64,000 nucleotides of DNA from Agriotes lineatus. Taxonomy: Eukaryota; Arthropoda; Insecta; Coleoptera; Elateridae. The position numbers were made by a program, and so were the translations under genes. The notes beneath the pieces are model-generated. The model worked only from the letters and a program-made list of their open reading frames with translations. It did not search any database and was not told the origin of the DNA. The stretch is taken from the NCBI GenBank assembly GCA_940337035.1, contig OW679203.1, positions 77,205,061 to 77,269,060 on the forward strand. Reading direction: 5' to 3'. Shown here one piece after another: positions 46,839 through 57,229 of the stretch (positions within the stretch are counted from its first letter, which is position 1; every line of letters starts with the position of its first letter).

Positions 46839-46901
46839 ATCGGTTCTTTGGTAAACAGTGCTTATTTAATTTTGCGATATAAAGTTTATACTTTGTATTA
46901 A

Positions 46902-49340
46902 TTTGGAAAAATAAATCCAACGAAAGAAAAAGAACATCGTATAAAGACACAACCCATTCGTTTAACCTACAACGAGCGTGGAAACCCTGTCAACGTTATT
47001 CCGTCATCTTCAAAGAAAACACCTGGAACGGAGCCACAACCAAAGAAGCCTGGGTCCAACGGAACACCGTCTGTAAAGTCATCGGTGACGACATCCAGCA
47101 TTCGCGAAAAGGAAGTGGAACTCCAGGCAAAGCAGAAGATTCAAGAACTTCGGCGGAAAGTGTCTGAAAAGCTTCTGGAGATTAACCTTTTCCAAACCGA
47201 CATCGAAGTTCACCACTTCAATTGTAAGATGCTTCAGGACAAAGAAGAAAAGAACGAGCTTTCTGAAGCAGAAAAAACCAAGAAAGAGCAGGAAGTGACT
47301 GCTTGCTTTCAAAAGGGAATTAATCTTAAGAAGTTAGAAGCCGAGCTCAAACTCATGGAAGCCAACCTGAAGGATGAAGAGGATATCATCCGGGCAGAGC
47401 GCGAACTCGAGAAAGAAAAGATTAGTTTCGAAGAAACGCTGACACTTGATGACAACATCTCTTGCAAGAAAACTGAAGAATGGATCGATCGTCACTGTCA
47501 GTATCAGGACATAGAGGGTAATGGGCAAGATGGGTCTGTTGGTTGGGAGTTCCAGGACGACAACCATGGCCCCATAACCAGCAACAATGGGAAAAATTGT
47601 GCTGCTGTAGGAGCTCAGCCGTTTCATAACTGGCGTCGACCAGAAGTTGTAACCGGAAGTGACACCATCCATATGGAGCAACTAATTGCACAGTTGGCTG
47701 TTATGCAGCAACAGACCAACATGATGCAACAACAACAATTAAACTTGATGCAGAACCAACAACGGAGTCCTGCTGAGCCAACTACAACAATTATTTCAAA
47801 GCAAAACATGGACAAGGAGCTTCCTGGATTCGATGGTCATCCAACGAAGTGGGCCCTGTTCAAGAGCGAGTTCGATCGGACGACTGCCAAGGGGCACTAT
47901 GACGACTCTCAAAATGCGATTAGGCTTAGAACATGTTTCTACGGATCTGCACGGGAAGCAGTTAAACATCTTCTTCCTAATCCAGCAAATGTTAAAACGA
48001 TTCTGAGGACTTTGGAAATGCGGTTTGGACGTCCAGAGTACGTAATAAAGTCATTGATTACTGAAGCTAGGCTGACAAAATCACCTGATGTAAACAAGCC
48101 GGAGTCTATTTACAAATTTTACGATGCGGTGTCAGCATTGGTGACTAACATTACAACTCTTAAGCAGCCAGAGTACTTCAACCACGTTGGACTACTTGAT
48201 GACCTCGTTGAAAAGTTGCCACCTATAATGAGAAAAGAGTGGGCCCGATACGTTTGTCATAATAAAGACAAGATCAAAGATTTGCTCCTGTTTTCACAGT
48301 GGTTGGAAGAGGAAACAGAAGCTGTTGCCCTAATATCAACACCGTATATAAAGATCACCTCAGAAGACAGAGGGAAGTCAAGAAATAGGGCACCTAGTGC
48401 CTTCCACACCGCTACCGAGAAGAATGATGTCTGTCTTGTTTGTGGATTTGTCAATTATCGCACAGCGCAGTGCAGCGTGTTGAAAAAGCTGAGTATCGAA
48501 CAACGCTGGAAGTTAGCGAAAGACAATCGTGTTTGCTTCAGCTGTTGGCAACCCGGCCATGCAAGTATAAAATGCTCTGACAGTCGAACCTGCAATATTG
48601 ATGGTTGCTCTAGGAACCATCACCCATTGCAACATAGGACTGCAAAATCAGGAACATGGAAATTAGCAGCACCTCGTTCGGAAAAAGAAGTGAAAATTGA
48701 AGCTGTTGTCAATCCACCTGCTTCTTTAACCCAATCAACCGAAGTGACTGCAGTAATCACACCTGGTGGAAATATGGCAGCAGCATCTGCTGGAGATCTA
48801 CTGGCCATAATTCCTGTGGTGATTATTGGACCGACCTCGTCGAAGAAAATCTACGCACTCCTGGATCTGGCTTGCACATTCTGTGCCCTAGAAAACGATG
48901 TAATTGATGACATCGGAGCAAATGGGTTAGTAGAGCCTTTAAAGTTTACCGTATTTGGAGATACACGATTAGAAAGAAATTCCAGGAAGGTAGAACTGGA
49001 AATTAGTGGCGCATATAAGAATGCGAAAAATTTTAAGATTACTGCCCACACAGTGGACAAGTTAGGGCTTCCAGCTAGGACGTTCGATCTAGAGGAACTG
49101 AAGCAAAAATATCCATTCCTCAGAAAAATGAAGGCAGCCAAAATGATCAATGCCTATCCGAAGATGGTAATTGGTATAAATGCAGCCACGTTGTTTGCTG
49201 CGAGGGAAATTCTGGAAGTAGCACCTGGACAGACGCCAGCAGCCATTCGAAGCTTGCTCGGGTGGTATGTTATTATGGATGACGCCTGTCTCGAAAGGAG
49301 CTTTCAACTAATGAGCCAATGCCGAGAAGGAGAGACTTGA
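46902..49340 (+). CDS. Bel/Pao gag plus aspartic protease region (start codon lost)
   Basis: The frame is open from 46902 to the TGA at 49338-49340. Numbering from 47085: a K/E-rich coiled-coil-like region at about 1-130, a Q/M-rich stretch at about 210-230, a DUF1759-type capsid region at about 243-390, and a zinc knuckle CFSCWQPGHASIKC starting at residue 484. The preceding knuckle, CLVCGFVNYRTAQC, has Y where the metal-binding H belongs. The retroviral-type protease region follows, with its catalytic motif reading LLDLAC (D594) instead of the usual D-S/T-G/A. There is no in-frame ATG before 47229, which lies inside the coiled coil. The frame reads as coding back to about 46911, where an ATA stands at a plausible start. 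The GTG at 47085 is not a likely animal start. Probably a damaged copy. Confidence 0.9.
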   Translation, partial: FGKINPTKEKEHRIKTQPIRLTYNERGNPVNVIPSSSKKTPGTEPQPKKPGSNGTPSVKSSVTTSSIREKEVELQAKQKIQELRRKVSEKLLEINLFQTDIEVHHFNCKMLQDKEEKNELSEAEKTKKEQEVTACFQKGINLKKLEAELKLMEANLKDEEDIIRAERELEKEKISFEETLTLDDNISCKKTEEWIDRHCQYQDIEGNGQDGSVGWEFQDDNHGPITSNNGKNCAAVGAQPFHNWRRPEVVTGSDTIHMEQLIAQLAVMQQQTNMMQQQQLNLMQNQQRSPAEPTTTIISKQNMDKELPGFDGHPTKWALFKSEFDRTTAKGHYDDSQNAIRLRTCFYGSAREAVKHLLPNPANVKTILRTLEMRFGRPEYVIKSLITEARLTKSPDVNKPESIYKFYDAVSALVTNITTLKQPEYFNHVGLLDDLVEKLPPIMRKEWARYVCHNKDKIKDLLLFSQWLEEETEAVALISTPYIKITSEDRGKSRNRAPSAFHTATEKNDVCLVCGFVNYRTAQCSVLKKLSIEQRWKLAKDNRVCFSCWQPGHASIKCSDSRTCNIDGCSRNHHPLQHRTAKSGTWKLAAPRSEKEVKIEAVVNPPASLTQSTEVTAVITPGGNMAAASAGDLLAIIPVVIIGPTSSKKIYALLDLACTFCALENDVIDDIGANGLVEPLKFTVFGDTRLERNSRKVELEISGAYKNAKNFKITAHTVDKLGLPARTFDLEELKQKYPFLRKMKAAKMINAYPKMVIGINAATLFAAREILEVAPGQTPAAIRSLLGWYVIMDDACLERSFQLMSQCREGET

Positions 49341-49347
49341 TAAACTG

Positions 49348-52300
49348 ATGATCTCATTTTTCTCCACGGAATCTCTTGGGGTAATGGCTCCATCTAATAG
49401 TCAATTTTCTAAGGAGGAAAAGCGAGCGTTGCAAATATTAGAAAATACGACAGTGAAGAAAAGCGACCGCTGGGAAACTGGACTACTGTGGCTTTCGGAA
49501 AGCAGAACAATGGCTTTAAAGCGTTTGTACTCCATAGAAAGAAAGATGGATGTCGATCGTGAATTTTCTAAGTTGTGTATCGAAAAGTTTGATGACTACA
49601 TAGCCAAAGGGTATCTGAAGCCACGTTACATGGGCAATGATAGCACGAAGCTGTGGTTTCTTCCCTGGATCTTCGTCTGCCACCCCAATAAAAAACCTCG
49701 ACTAGTTTTTGATGCGGCGGCAAAGTCACATGGAAAATGTTTAAATGATTTCTTGTCTAAAGGACCTGGACTTCTGAAGCGGTTGGACCATGTCTTGATC
49801 AGGTGGCGTCAACATCGCATTGCAGTTGTTGGAGACATCAAAGAGATGTTCCACCAGGTTGTACTTCGTGAAGAAGACAGATCAGCACAAACGATTCTGT
49901 ACCGTGGCACCAGAAGAGACGTCGCTCCAATCGAGTATGAAATGACAGTACTTTTCTTTGGTTCGAAATCTTTAACTTGCTCCGCGATCTACGCTAAAGA
50001 TCGCAACGCTGACGAGTACGCTGCTATTTTCCCAGAAGCTGTTGCTGCCATCAAGAAGTCTACGTACATGGACGATTTTCTTGAAGGTTTACAGACAGAA
50101 AACGACGCTGTAATGTTACGACAACAGGTAACAGATATCAACGCAAAGGGAGGATTTCCTGTCGTAAAGTGGAATAGCAGCTCCCCAAAGGTTTTGGCGT
50201 CTATACCGCCTAGTTTAAGAGCTCACGGAGATGTTAGCTTCCAGAATAAAGAGGAGTGGCCAATGGAAAGAACTCTTGGACTCCTCTGGGATGCTGCAAA
50301 TGATGAGTTCAAATTTGCACTGAACTTCAATCGAGTTCCGAAAGATGTTTTAACTGGATCAAGGCGACCCACCAAGAGGGAAATGGCAAGTTTGATTATG
50401 TCAATTTTTGACCCTCTTGGTTTCTTGCAACCTTTCAAGATAACAGCACTGGTGATCCTTCAAGAGACATGGCGCTCAGGAGTGGAATGGGATGAAGAAA
50501 TTCCAGGATCAATTGCTGAGAAATGGGACGAGTGGTTGAAGATGCTACCATCCCTTGCCGATATACGAGTACCCCGTTGCTACTTCAGTGATTTGGAACA
50601 TGCTGACGTTGAGATGCATGTGTTCTGTGACGGAAGTAAAACCGCATTTTCAGCCGTGGTCTATTTACGTTTCAATACGGGAGGGAGCACTCATCTGGCA
50701 TTCATTGATGGTAAATGTCGCGTGGCCCCCCTAAAAGGTCTCACCGTGCCAAGAATGGAACTCCAAGGGGGAATGACAGGAGCCAGACTTGCCGTGAGTG
50801 TGTACGAAGCTCTGCAAGATGCGATGAACATCAAGCGGTGTATATTCTTGGCTGATAGCGTCACTCTATTATGTTGGCTGAGGTCCGAAACCATACGTTT
50901 TAGTACATTTGTTGGAAACCGAGTAGGAGAAATTTCCGAGTCAACAAAGCATCTACCAAATGCTGAGTGGAGATGGGTTCCGTCAGTTTTGAATCCTGCG
51001 GACGATGCTACAAGAGCCAAGATAATTCCCTTCACATCCTCGGCACGATGGTTGAGTGGACCAGAATTTTTACTCGAGCCCGTAGACTGGCCAATTGAAG
51101 ATAGAAAGAAGACAGAAGGCAAAGTAAACCAGGAACACCTTGAAGCACGTCATGCTATAGCTGTCGCTACGAAGAAAGAAATCATTTTCAACCTAGTATC
51201 ATTTGAACGTTCTTCATCCTGGATACGATTGATTCGAGCAGTAGCAACCATGATCAAGTTCATCCGTTTAAAAGTTTCGCCAGAAGGCTCTACTTGGATC
51301 ACGGTGGCTGACATAGAAAAGGCAGATAAAGCATTGATTCGACAAGCTCAGTTCGAGTGCTTTCCGGAGGAACTAGAAGTACTTCGTACTAACAAGAGTG
51401 TTCTACCCGAGGAAAGAAAGCTACTGCCAAAAAGAAGTAAACTGACTTTACTTTCACCACAATTGAATGAAGATGGCATTATTGTACTCGCTGGAAGAAT
51501 CGATAATGCCGATCACGTGAGTCTGACTGTGCGGCGACCCCCAATCTTAGATCCCACGCATCGCTACACCAAATTAATGATTGAATGGTTTCACAAAGCG
51601 AGCGGACATCACGGACAAGAGAGGTTGATAAACGAGCTTCGTCAGCGTGTTTGGATCCTTGATTGCAGAGCTGCTGTTCGTCGTTGTTGGGCCAAATGCT
51701 TTGACTGTCAGAAACGGAAGGTTCAACCTGTCCAACCGCAAATGGGTCAACTGCCTGCTGCACGGCTCGGAGGAAAGCACCAAGTTTTCTACCACACTGG
51801 AACTGACAGTTTTGGCCCTTTCGAAGTTTTGGTTAATCGGAAGACGCAGAAGCGCTGGGACATAATCTTCACGTGCCTCACAGTAAGAGCCGTACATTTG
51901 GAACTTATGGACAGTATGGATGCTGATGAAATGATTAATGCCTTATCCCGTTTTATCGCCGTTCGTGCGAAACCATCCGAGATCTGGAGTGACAACGGAA
52001 GCAACTACGTCCGTGCGAACAAGGAGCTTCGAAAGTCTCTTCGAGAATTGGACGCCGAAAAGGTGGCTACAGCCATGAGTTGTAAGGGAATCGATTGGCA
52101 CTTTAATCCTCCGGTAGCTCCTCACATGGGAGGGAGCTGGGAGAGCTTGATTGGAAGTACAAAAAGGATTCTGGAGGGTTTCTTGAAGACTAAGACCCAA
52201 CGGGAAAGCTATATGAGGACGCTTTTTTGTGAAGTAGCAGAAATCATGAACAGCCGACCTCTGACCTACGTGTCACCTCATCCTGATGATCCACAATGCC

Positions 52301-52758
52301 TTACTCCCAACCACTTTCTGAAAATGATGTGTTTAGACGGCCCTGCCTTACCGGGAGAATACGATGTACATGACACTTACCGAAAAGGATGGCGCTACAT
52401 TCAGTATCTGGCTGATGGATTTTGGAAGAAGTGGACTGTGGAGTATTTGCCGTCACTCATCAAACGAGAAAGGTGGCACACACCAACTACACGACTTAAA
52501 GAAGGAGATATAGTCCTGGTCATTGATGATCAAATCAAACGAAGCGTTTGGAAGAAAGGTGTTATTGTTGCTACCTATCCGTCCAAGAACGGACAGGTTC
52601 GTTTCGTGGACGTTAAAGTAGCAGTAGTAGACCCGAGAAAATTAGAAAAAGTTACCTACACCTTGTACCGCCGACCAACAGTGAAAGTTATACCACTTGG
52701 CCTCAGTGTTAATAGTGTGACTGACGTCCCAGGGAGGGAGAATGTCAATGTGGCCTAA
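49348..52758 (+). CDS. Bel/Pao pol: reverse transcriptase, RNase H, integrase
   Basis: 1,136 codons from the ATG at 49348; the frame is open from 49315. It copies the element's RNA into DNA and integrates it. Reverse transcriptase: D163 in VVGDIK and YMDD at 240-243. RNase H: D428, E471, D503 and D552 fit the D-E-D-D set. Integrase: HHCC zinc finger with its first histidine near 749 and cysteines at 784 and 787, then D820, D882 and E932 (D-61-D-49-E). A DUF5641-like region ends the protein, and the stop lies 16 bases into the 3' LTR. No internal stop or frameshift is present. Pol is in the +1 frame relative to gag, overlapping it by 26 bases. Bel/Pao elements usually have one gag-pol frame, so this is either a one-base indel or +1 frameshifting. 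Confidence 0.95.
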   Translation: MISFFSTESLGVMAPSNSQFSKEEKRALQILENTTVKKSDRWETGLLWLSESRTMALKRLYSIERKMDVDREFSKLCIEKFDDYIAKGYLKPRYMGNDSTKLWFLPWIFVCHPNKKPRLVFDAAAKSHGKCLNDFLSKGPGLLKRLDHVLIRWRQHRIAVVGDIKEMFHQVVLREEDRSAQTILYRGTRRDVAPIEYEMTVLFFGSKSLTCSAIYAKDRNADEYAAIFPEAVAAIKKSTYMDDFLEGLQTENDAVMLRQQVTDINAKGGFPVVKWNSSSPKVLASIPPSLRAHGDVSFQNKEEWPMERTLGLLWDAANDEFKFALNFNRVPKDVLTGSRRPTKREMASLIMSIFDPLGFLQPFKITALVILQETWRSGVEWDEEIPGSIAEKWDEWLKMLPSLADIRVPRCYFSDLEHADVEMHVFCDGSKTAFSAVVYLRFNTGGSTHLAFIDGKCRVAPLKGLTVPRMELQGGMTGARLAVSVYEALQDAMNIKRCIFLADSVTLLCWLRSETIRFSTFVGNRVGEISESTKHLPNAEWRWVPSVLNPADDATRAKIIPFTSSARWLSGPEFLLEPVDWPIEDRKKTEGKVNQEHLEARHAIAVATKKEIIFNLVSFERSSSWIRLIRAVATMIKFIRLKVSPEGSTWITVADIEKADKALIRQAQFECFPEELEVLRTNKSVLPEERKLLPKRSKLTLLSPQLNEDGIIVLAGRIDNADHVSLTVRRPPILDPTHRYTKLMIEWFHKASGHHGQERLINELRQRVWILDCRAAVRRCWAKCFDCQKRKVQPVQPQMGQLPAARLGGKHQVFYHTGTDSFGPFEVLVNRKTQKRWDIIFTCLTVRAVHLELMDSMDADEMINALSRFIAVRAKPSEIWSDNGSNYVRANKELRKSLRELDAEKVATAMSCKGIDWHFNPPVAPHMGGSWESLIGSTKRILEGFLKTKTQRESYMRTLFCEVAEIMNSRPLTYVSPHPDDPQCLTPNHFLKMMCLDGPALPGEYDVHDTYRKGWRYIQYLADGFWKKWTVEYLPSLIKRERWHTPTTRLKEGDIVLVIDDQIKRSVWKKGVIVATYPSKNGQVRFVDVKVAVVDPRKLEKVTYTLYRRPTVKVIPLGLSVNSVTDVPGRENVNVA
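52731..52742 (+). other. Polypurine tract of the Bel/Pao element
   Basis: AGGGAGGGAGAA lies directly before the 3' LTR, where plus-strand DNA synthesis is primed. Confidence 0.8.
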
Positions 52759-53102
52759 GAGAACAATCATTGTGGTCATGATTTTATTTTAAATTAATAG
52801 TTTTAGAATAATCTAGTGTGAGTTTAAGAGAAGTGTCAGAACAAAAATAAAAATTGTCATTGTAAAATTTAATTTGTTGAGCTGTATATGAATCGAATTC
52901 TGTGACGAATTAAAGCTGTGGAAAACACAAAGAGGTTGTTTATGGTTATCTGTTAGTACTGTGCTAATAGAATTTGAAGGTTGCCTGTTTGTGCCTTTTC
53001 GATTGCTAAAAGCCTGAGCCGGGTGTGAAAGGCAATAGTGGCAAGCGGTCGAAAAACGCTTTTGTGAATTGAACTGAGCTATCGAAGTTTGAAACGAAAA
53101 CA
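52743..53102 (+). repeat. 3' LTR of the Bel/Pao element
   Basis: 360 bp, followed by the target duplication GTAGA at 53103-53107. It contains the last five codons and stop of pol. It matches the 5' LTR at 358 of 360 positions. Confidence 0.96.
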
Positions 53103-53113
53103 GTAGAGCTGTG

Positions 53114-53149
53114 TCAACCTCACGGAGGCTTCGGCCGCCGTGAGGTTGA
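53114..53149. repeat. Short hairpin with 12-bp stem
   Basis: TCAACCTCACGG and CCGTGAGGTTGA form a perfect 12-bp stem around a 12-base GC-rich loop. It starts 12 bases after the Bel/Pao 3' LTR, in the pre-insertion sequence. Confidence 0.65.
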
Positions 53150-53644
53150 AGCCGTTGTTCGTATACTTTTTGTGGTGGGTTTCATTGTAAGACACTCATG
53201 GTCTGAAGCTAGTACCGTATGGTAGGGAGGCTGACGCTGACCCCTGTGGCAGTTCGTTGTTAAGGTTCTTCCTTTTAATTGTTCTACTGGCCAGATTTAC
53301 TTGAAAAAAGCGGTTGCTAAGTATTGTGTTGATAAAGTTGATGCATTTCTGGCATGGAAATGTCCTATCTAGTGTTTGAGCCTACCACAGAGAGGGCCGT
53401 AACTTAATTAAATCATATTTGCATTTTTAAAGTTGAATTGTAAATAAAAAACTCACAGAAGAAAATTGATGTAACGTTTTTAATAAAGGACAGTATTTTC
53501 TATATCGAATAACGGTTGAAGAGTGTTGAATATTAAGTACAATATAGATAAGACTATCTTAATCTTTCTAATAATATTGAAATAACAAAATAAAACAGTT
53601 AGTAATACAAATGATATTAATCAGCAAAGAAAAATGAAACATCC
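53150..53644. other. No recognised feature
   Basis: Mixed composition at first, then strongly AT-rich from 53400. No repeats or genes were recognised. Confidence 0.5.
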
Positions 53645-53735
53645 CAATTGGTGGGATTCGAACCAGTGCTACCAGGAGAAATCCGATTGCTAATCAGACG
53701 CTATAGCCAATTAGTTAAGAACGCTAACTGACGTA
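53645..53735 (-). other. tRNA-like sequence, probably a SINE head or tRNA pseudogene
   Basis: The minus strand has an A-box-like AACTAATTGGCTATAG, an anticodon-arm-like TCTGA-TTAGCAA-TCGGA (anticodon position AGC) and a B box GGTTCGAATCC. The T stem does not pair properly and the acceptor ends are unmatched, so a working tRNA gene is unlikely. Confidence 0.4.
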
Positions 53736-54465
53736 CTCTTGCTACCAAAAAAAGCTATTTATATTATTTTAAATGATTAAATGACCTCGACTGTAAAATG
53801 AATAAGTCAAACCTGTCATAATTATTTGATTTTAAATTTTGTTGAGACCGTAGTACTGTGCAATTTGCCAAATAGTTAAACCGTTTTCTAAGTAAAACAG
53901 GATTTTAACTTTTGAAACTAAATTTATTCTAGGCATCATTGAGTGTGAAGTATGTTAGATAATTCGACCTCGCTAAGCCATTTATGCTATTAATCCCACT
54001 ATAGGTTGGTCCTAGTGTACTTAAGCTGAAAATATTCTATTTAAAATTTGTCTGGATTCGCCCCTGTACAAGTTACTTGTGAACTTATTCTGACGGAAGT
54101 TGAAATGCTTGCGCCTCGCATATTTATTTCGTGACCGTGAATTCCTTCTGTGATTTCGTATTGCTGACACTGCATCTGAGCGCCCCAAATTCTGTGCATC
54201 GCGTTTGTTGCCCTTGTAAACAGTTCTCTAAACTGGGTCGTTTATGCAAGCGGTGCCGTTTAGTTTCAAATCTCCCCGAATTACAGCGATACCGATAAGG
54301 CATTCCTTGTTCACTGTTTCAGATAGATCGCTTTGTATCTCAACCTTCAACTTGCTTTCTGCCTGATGTAATTAAGCTTTCAAAAATAAGGCTTACTGAA
54401 TTCTTTGTTGTCACACATTTAAACACCGATTTCAAAGCTTAAATTTAGTTCTTGGTATTCTTAAG
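53736..54465. other. No recognised feature
   Basis: AT-rich intergenic DNA leading to the truncated LINE. Its last ten bases, TATTCTTAAG (54456-54465), may be a target duplication (compare TATTCTTTAAG at 55261-55271). Confidence 0.45.
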
Positions 54466-54479
54466 TAAAACAGAATTAC

Positions 54480-55238
54480 AGGAAGTGATCCGAAATTTAG
54501 AACGAGCCGCAGAAGAAATGGGGTTAGTTATAAACGAAAAAAAAGAAGTATATGGTATGGAATAAAGAGAATTTCAAAGCAAACCGATGGCTATCGATAA
54601 CATCCGCAAAGAACAAAATGTACAAATTTGAAGAAGTGGACAGATTTTCCTACTTAGGAACAGTAATAACAAGACAACCCGGAATGTCAGACGAACTTGA
54701 AGCAAGAATAATGGCAGGCAGCAAGTGTGTATTCTCGTTAAACCAAATGCTAAAAAGCAAACAAGTGTCGAGAAAAGTGAAAATGCGATTGTATAAGACA
54801 GTGATCAGACCGATAGTCACGTACGGAAGTGAAGTGTGGACGCTGAAACAAACGGACCAGAAAGTTTTGGGAGTGTGGGAGCGAAAAGTGTTAAGAAAGA
54901 TTTTGGGAGGCATACAAGTAAATGGTAGATGGCAAAGAAGAACTAACCGCGAAATCAAAGAACTGTACGAGACTCCAGACATTATAGGAGTGGTAAAAGC
55001 GCAAAGAATTAGATGGCTGGGGCACGTGATCAGAATGACCGAGGATCGGGCACCGAACAAAATCCTAGCGACAGAAATTGGAGGAGTAAGAAGAAGAGGC
55101 AGACCAAAGGCGAGGTGGAAGAAAGAGGTAGAAGAAGATTTACGTCAGCTAGGAGTAACAAACTGGAGAGAAATAGCCACAAGGCGAAATGAATGGCAAA
55201 AGACTGTACAAAAAGTCATGAGCCTACAAGGCTTGTAG
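54480..55238 (+). pseudogene. LINE reverse transcriptase C-terminal region, one frameshift
   Basis: The frame from about 54480 reads LQEVIRNLERAAEEMGLVIN. It slips by one base in the A run near 54540, after which an open frame of 228 codons runs from 54552. Motifs: FSYLGTVIT, RLYKTVIRPIVTYGSEVWTL, WERKVLRKILGG, RIRWLGHVIRM, RRRGRPKARW. These are the standard landmarks after the palm domain in RTE/CR1-like LINEs. Reverse transcriptase core and endonuclease are missing. Apart from the frameshift it is well preserved, so fairly young. Confidence 0.85.
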
Positions 55239-55244
55239 TGCTAT

Positions 55245-55262
55245 TATATATATATATATATA
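55245..55262. repeat. (TA)n tail of the truncated LINE
   Basis: Nine TA units directly after the ORF stop. Confidence 0.85.
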
Positions 55263-55271
55263 TTCTTTAAG

Positions 55272-57229
55272 AGTCGCTCTGGCAATTTGATACTTAAACC
55301 CGTTAATTTTTCCGTACGTAGCATAGTGAGTGCATTGGAACCCTTATCTTGTGTTTTGTTACCCGGGGCTTCTGGGAACTTTGTGCTTATTTTGCCAATT
55401 CAGCTATGACCTCAGTCGTTAAAGGTTTCTTTGTTCACATTCTCGCTTACGCTTTTAGTCCAGTTTTGGGACTATTGAAATAAAGTTTGATAAACCCTTA
55501 ATTAACCGTGCATATGAAAATAATGGTTTCGGAGTTCAAAACTTTTGTTTCCGTCGTGTTCTTCTCGCGAAGTCCGATTTGAACTTTTAATTCGTAACGA
55601 GTACTTGAGCCAGCAAGACCTATGTGAATGTTCGCGCCCCCGAGGGTGGCATCGTCGCTGCCGTCGGGGGAGCTGTGCTAAAGACTTGGTGATGAACTTA
55701 GTGAATCCTTTTTGCCAAACCATGTTGTAAGGAACGTGTAAGAATCATTTTTGTGAGTTCCCTGTGGCACGCTAATATAGTGCAGTCCGAAACTTTTCCT
55801 GTTAAGTGGGAAAAACCATTGCTTAATGCATATTTGTGTACCAACGCCGGGTGTATACAGTAATTAGAGTGGGGCTCGCCACGCGATATTGTCGTATTGT
55901 CTGCTGTCATTTCTCCCACAACCGTTGAGTTGTTCCGGCCCACCCTTGTCTACCTTTGGGGTTCTAAACGAGTTCCCGAATTATCTTATACTCCGGGGGG
56001 AAGCCTACATCGTTGCCGATAGAAGCCGTGCCATTAAGTAACCACCAGGTCTGGCTCCTGTCACCGCCATCCCTTAAACAACACGTGTTTTGGCTCAGGT
56101 AGGATCCAACTTTGTAATTTGTTTGTGTGTTAAATGTACCACGACAGTGCCGCAAAAAGATATCGCGTGTGTGCGCCGCATTTCTTTTGCGTAGCCCTTG
56201 GGCTGGTAATTTATTGCGCTGCCTTATTGATAAATTGCTGGGAGTAATCTCTATTGTTGTTGATTGAATGTACCACTATGTTCTATTTGCATGCTTAATT
56301 AACTATTAAGATAACTTTGCTGGGATTCCCTCAATCATTAGGTAAGGTGTTTTACTTGTAAAATCAAACAGAAAATTTCCTGTATGAATTTAAACTATTA
56401 AACATTAATCTGGTCAAAGTCAGTCTAGTTATTCGCAGTATTATAAACAAAAGCCGTCAGGGTCTTCAACCATACGACTAGCAATAGGCCATGTGTAATT
56501 AATTTGTAAAGCCAAAACAGGTCTCGTTTGCCGAACAAGCCTAAGCATACGGGCTTGCAGTAAGATACTTTTTTTTCCAGAAGGGTGGCCCTTAAAAAGG
56601 TAAGACATTAGATTCATGGCCACCCTGTGATTGTACCTGCAGACCTGGTAGAGGAGGCTTGGTGAGCAGCATTGAGGTGAATAGTGGCGAACCTGGGGGA
56701 CTCCTTGATAGCTCGCGCGAGGTCTCGTTCTGATCACGCGCGGTTTCTCGTTCTGATTACGCGAGTTATTCTTCCTTTAAGAACGAGTGGCGCTCTAGGC
56801 ATCTATCTTAAGCAAGCCATAGGGTAAGTGCCGCCGGTTTTTCTTTGAGCTTCGAACCACGCCTTCTCGACTAAGCTAGACCGAGGGTAACTGGAGCGCC
56901 GTCATCTGCTCCAATACATCAAAATCTGTGTTCTTTTTAGTAAAGCCGGCGAACCCTGTAGTTTGTACCCGATTTTGGACAAAATTTATGATCAATGTCG
57001 ATCTGAGGAATTAAAACTGTAACAAGTAAGAAATCATTCTAAATTTATTTTCATCTTAAATGCCAATTAAAAAGCCAGATTCACACAGCTAAAAAACAAT
57101 GTCCTATTTTCAATGTAGCAATAGCTCTTCGGCGACGATAAAAACGTGTCAAACGCAGACAGGCACAACACGCGTTTATATATCAAGATAGTTTAAATAG
57201 TAATTCTTGTTTCCATACAGTACATCCGG
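55272..57229. other. Intergenic stretch without recognised genes
   Basis: GC-richer than average at 55540-56200 and 56600-56900, with several unassigned short ORFs, the longest 98 codons at 56441-56737 (minus). A short imperfect direct repeat of the type GGTCTCGTTCTGATCACGCG occurs near 56720-56770. No family recognised. Confidence 0.4.

Larger units (their letters stand above)
46459..53102 (+). mobile_element. Bel/Pao LTR retrotransposon, complete, recent insertion
   Basis: A 6,644-bp element with 360-bp LTRs beginning TGTCAATG and ending AAAACA. It is flanked by the 5-bp duplication GTAGA (46454-46458 and 53103-53107). Inside, in order: a short TGG-starting primer-binding candidate, a gag-protease frame, a reverse transcriptase-RNase H-integrase frame, and a purine tract before the 3' LTR. 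The coding order, the gag core of DUF1759 type and the DUF5641-like C-terminus after integrase identify Bel/Pao. The LTRs differ at only two positions, so insertion is recent. Yet gag lacks an AUG at its N-terminus, the protease motif is altered, and gag and pol are in different frames. This copy is therefore probably not autonomous. Confidence 0.96.
54466..55262 (+). mobile_element. 5'-truncated non-LTR retrotransposon ending in (TA)n
   Basis: About 800 bp with the C-terminal part of the reverse transcriptase ORF, a stop at 55236-55238 and a (TA)n tail with almost no 3' UTR. Microsatellite tails are typical of RTE-like LINEs. TATTCTTAAG before and TATTCTTTAAG after the element look like an imperfect target duplication. 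Confidence 0.75.

Noticed and set aside
47085..47087. GTG as the start codon of the Bel/Pao gag frame
   Set aside because: GTG starts are a bacterial convention; the frame is open and coding-like upstream to 46902, so this position has no special status.
53645..53735. Functional tRNA gene (anticodon AGC)
   Set aside because: The T stem is mispaired and acceptor arms do not match; a SINE head or pseudogene fits better.
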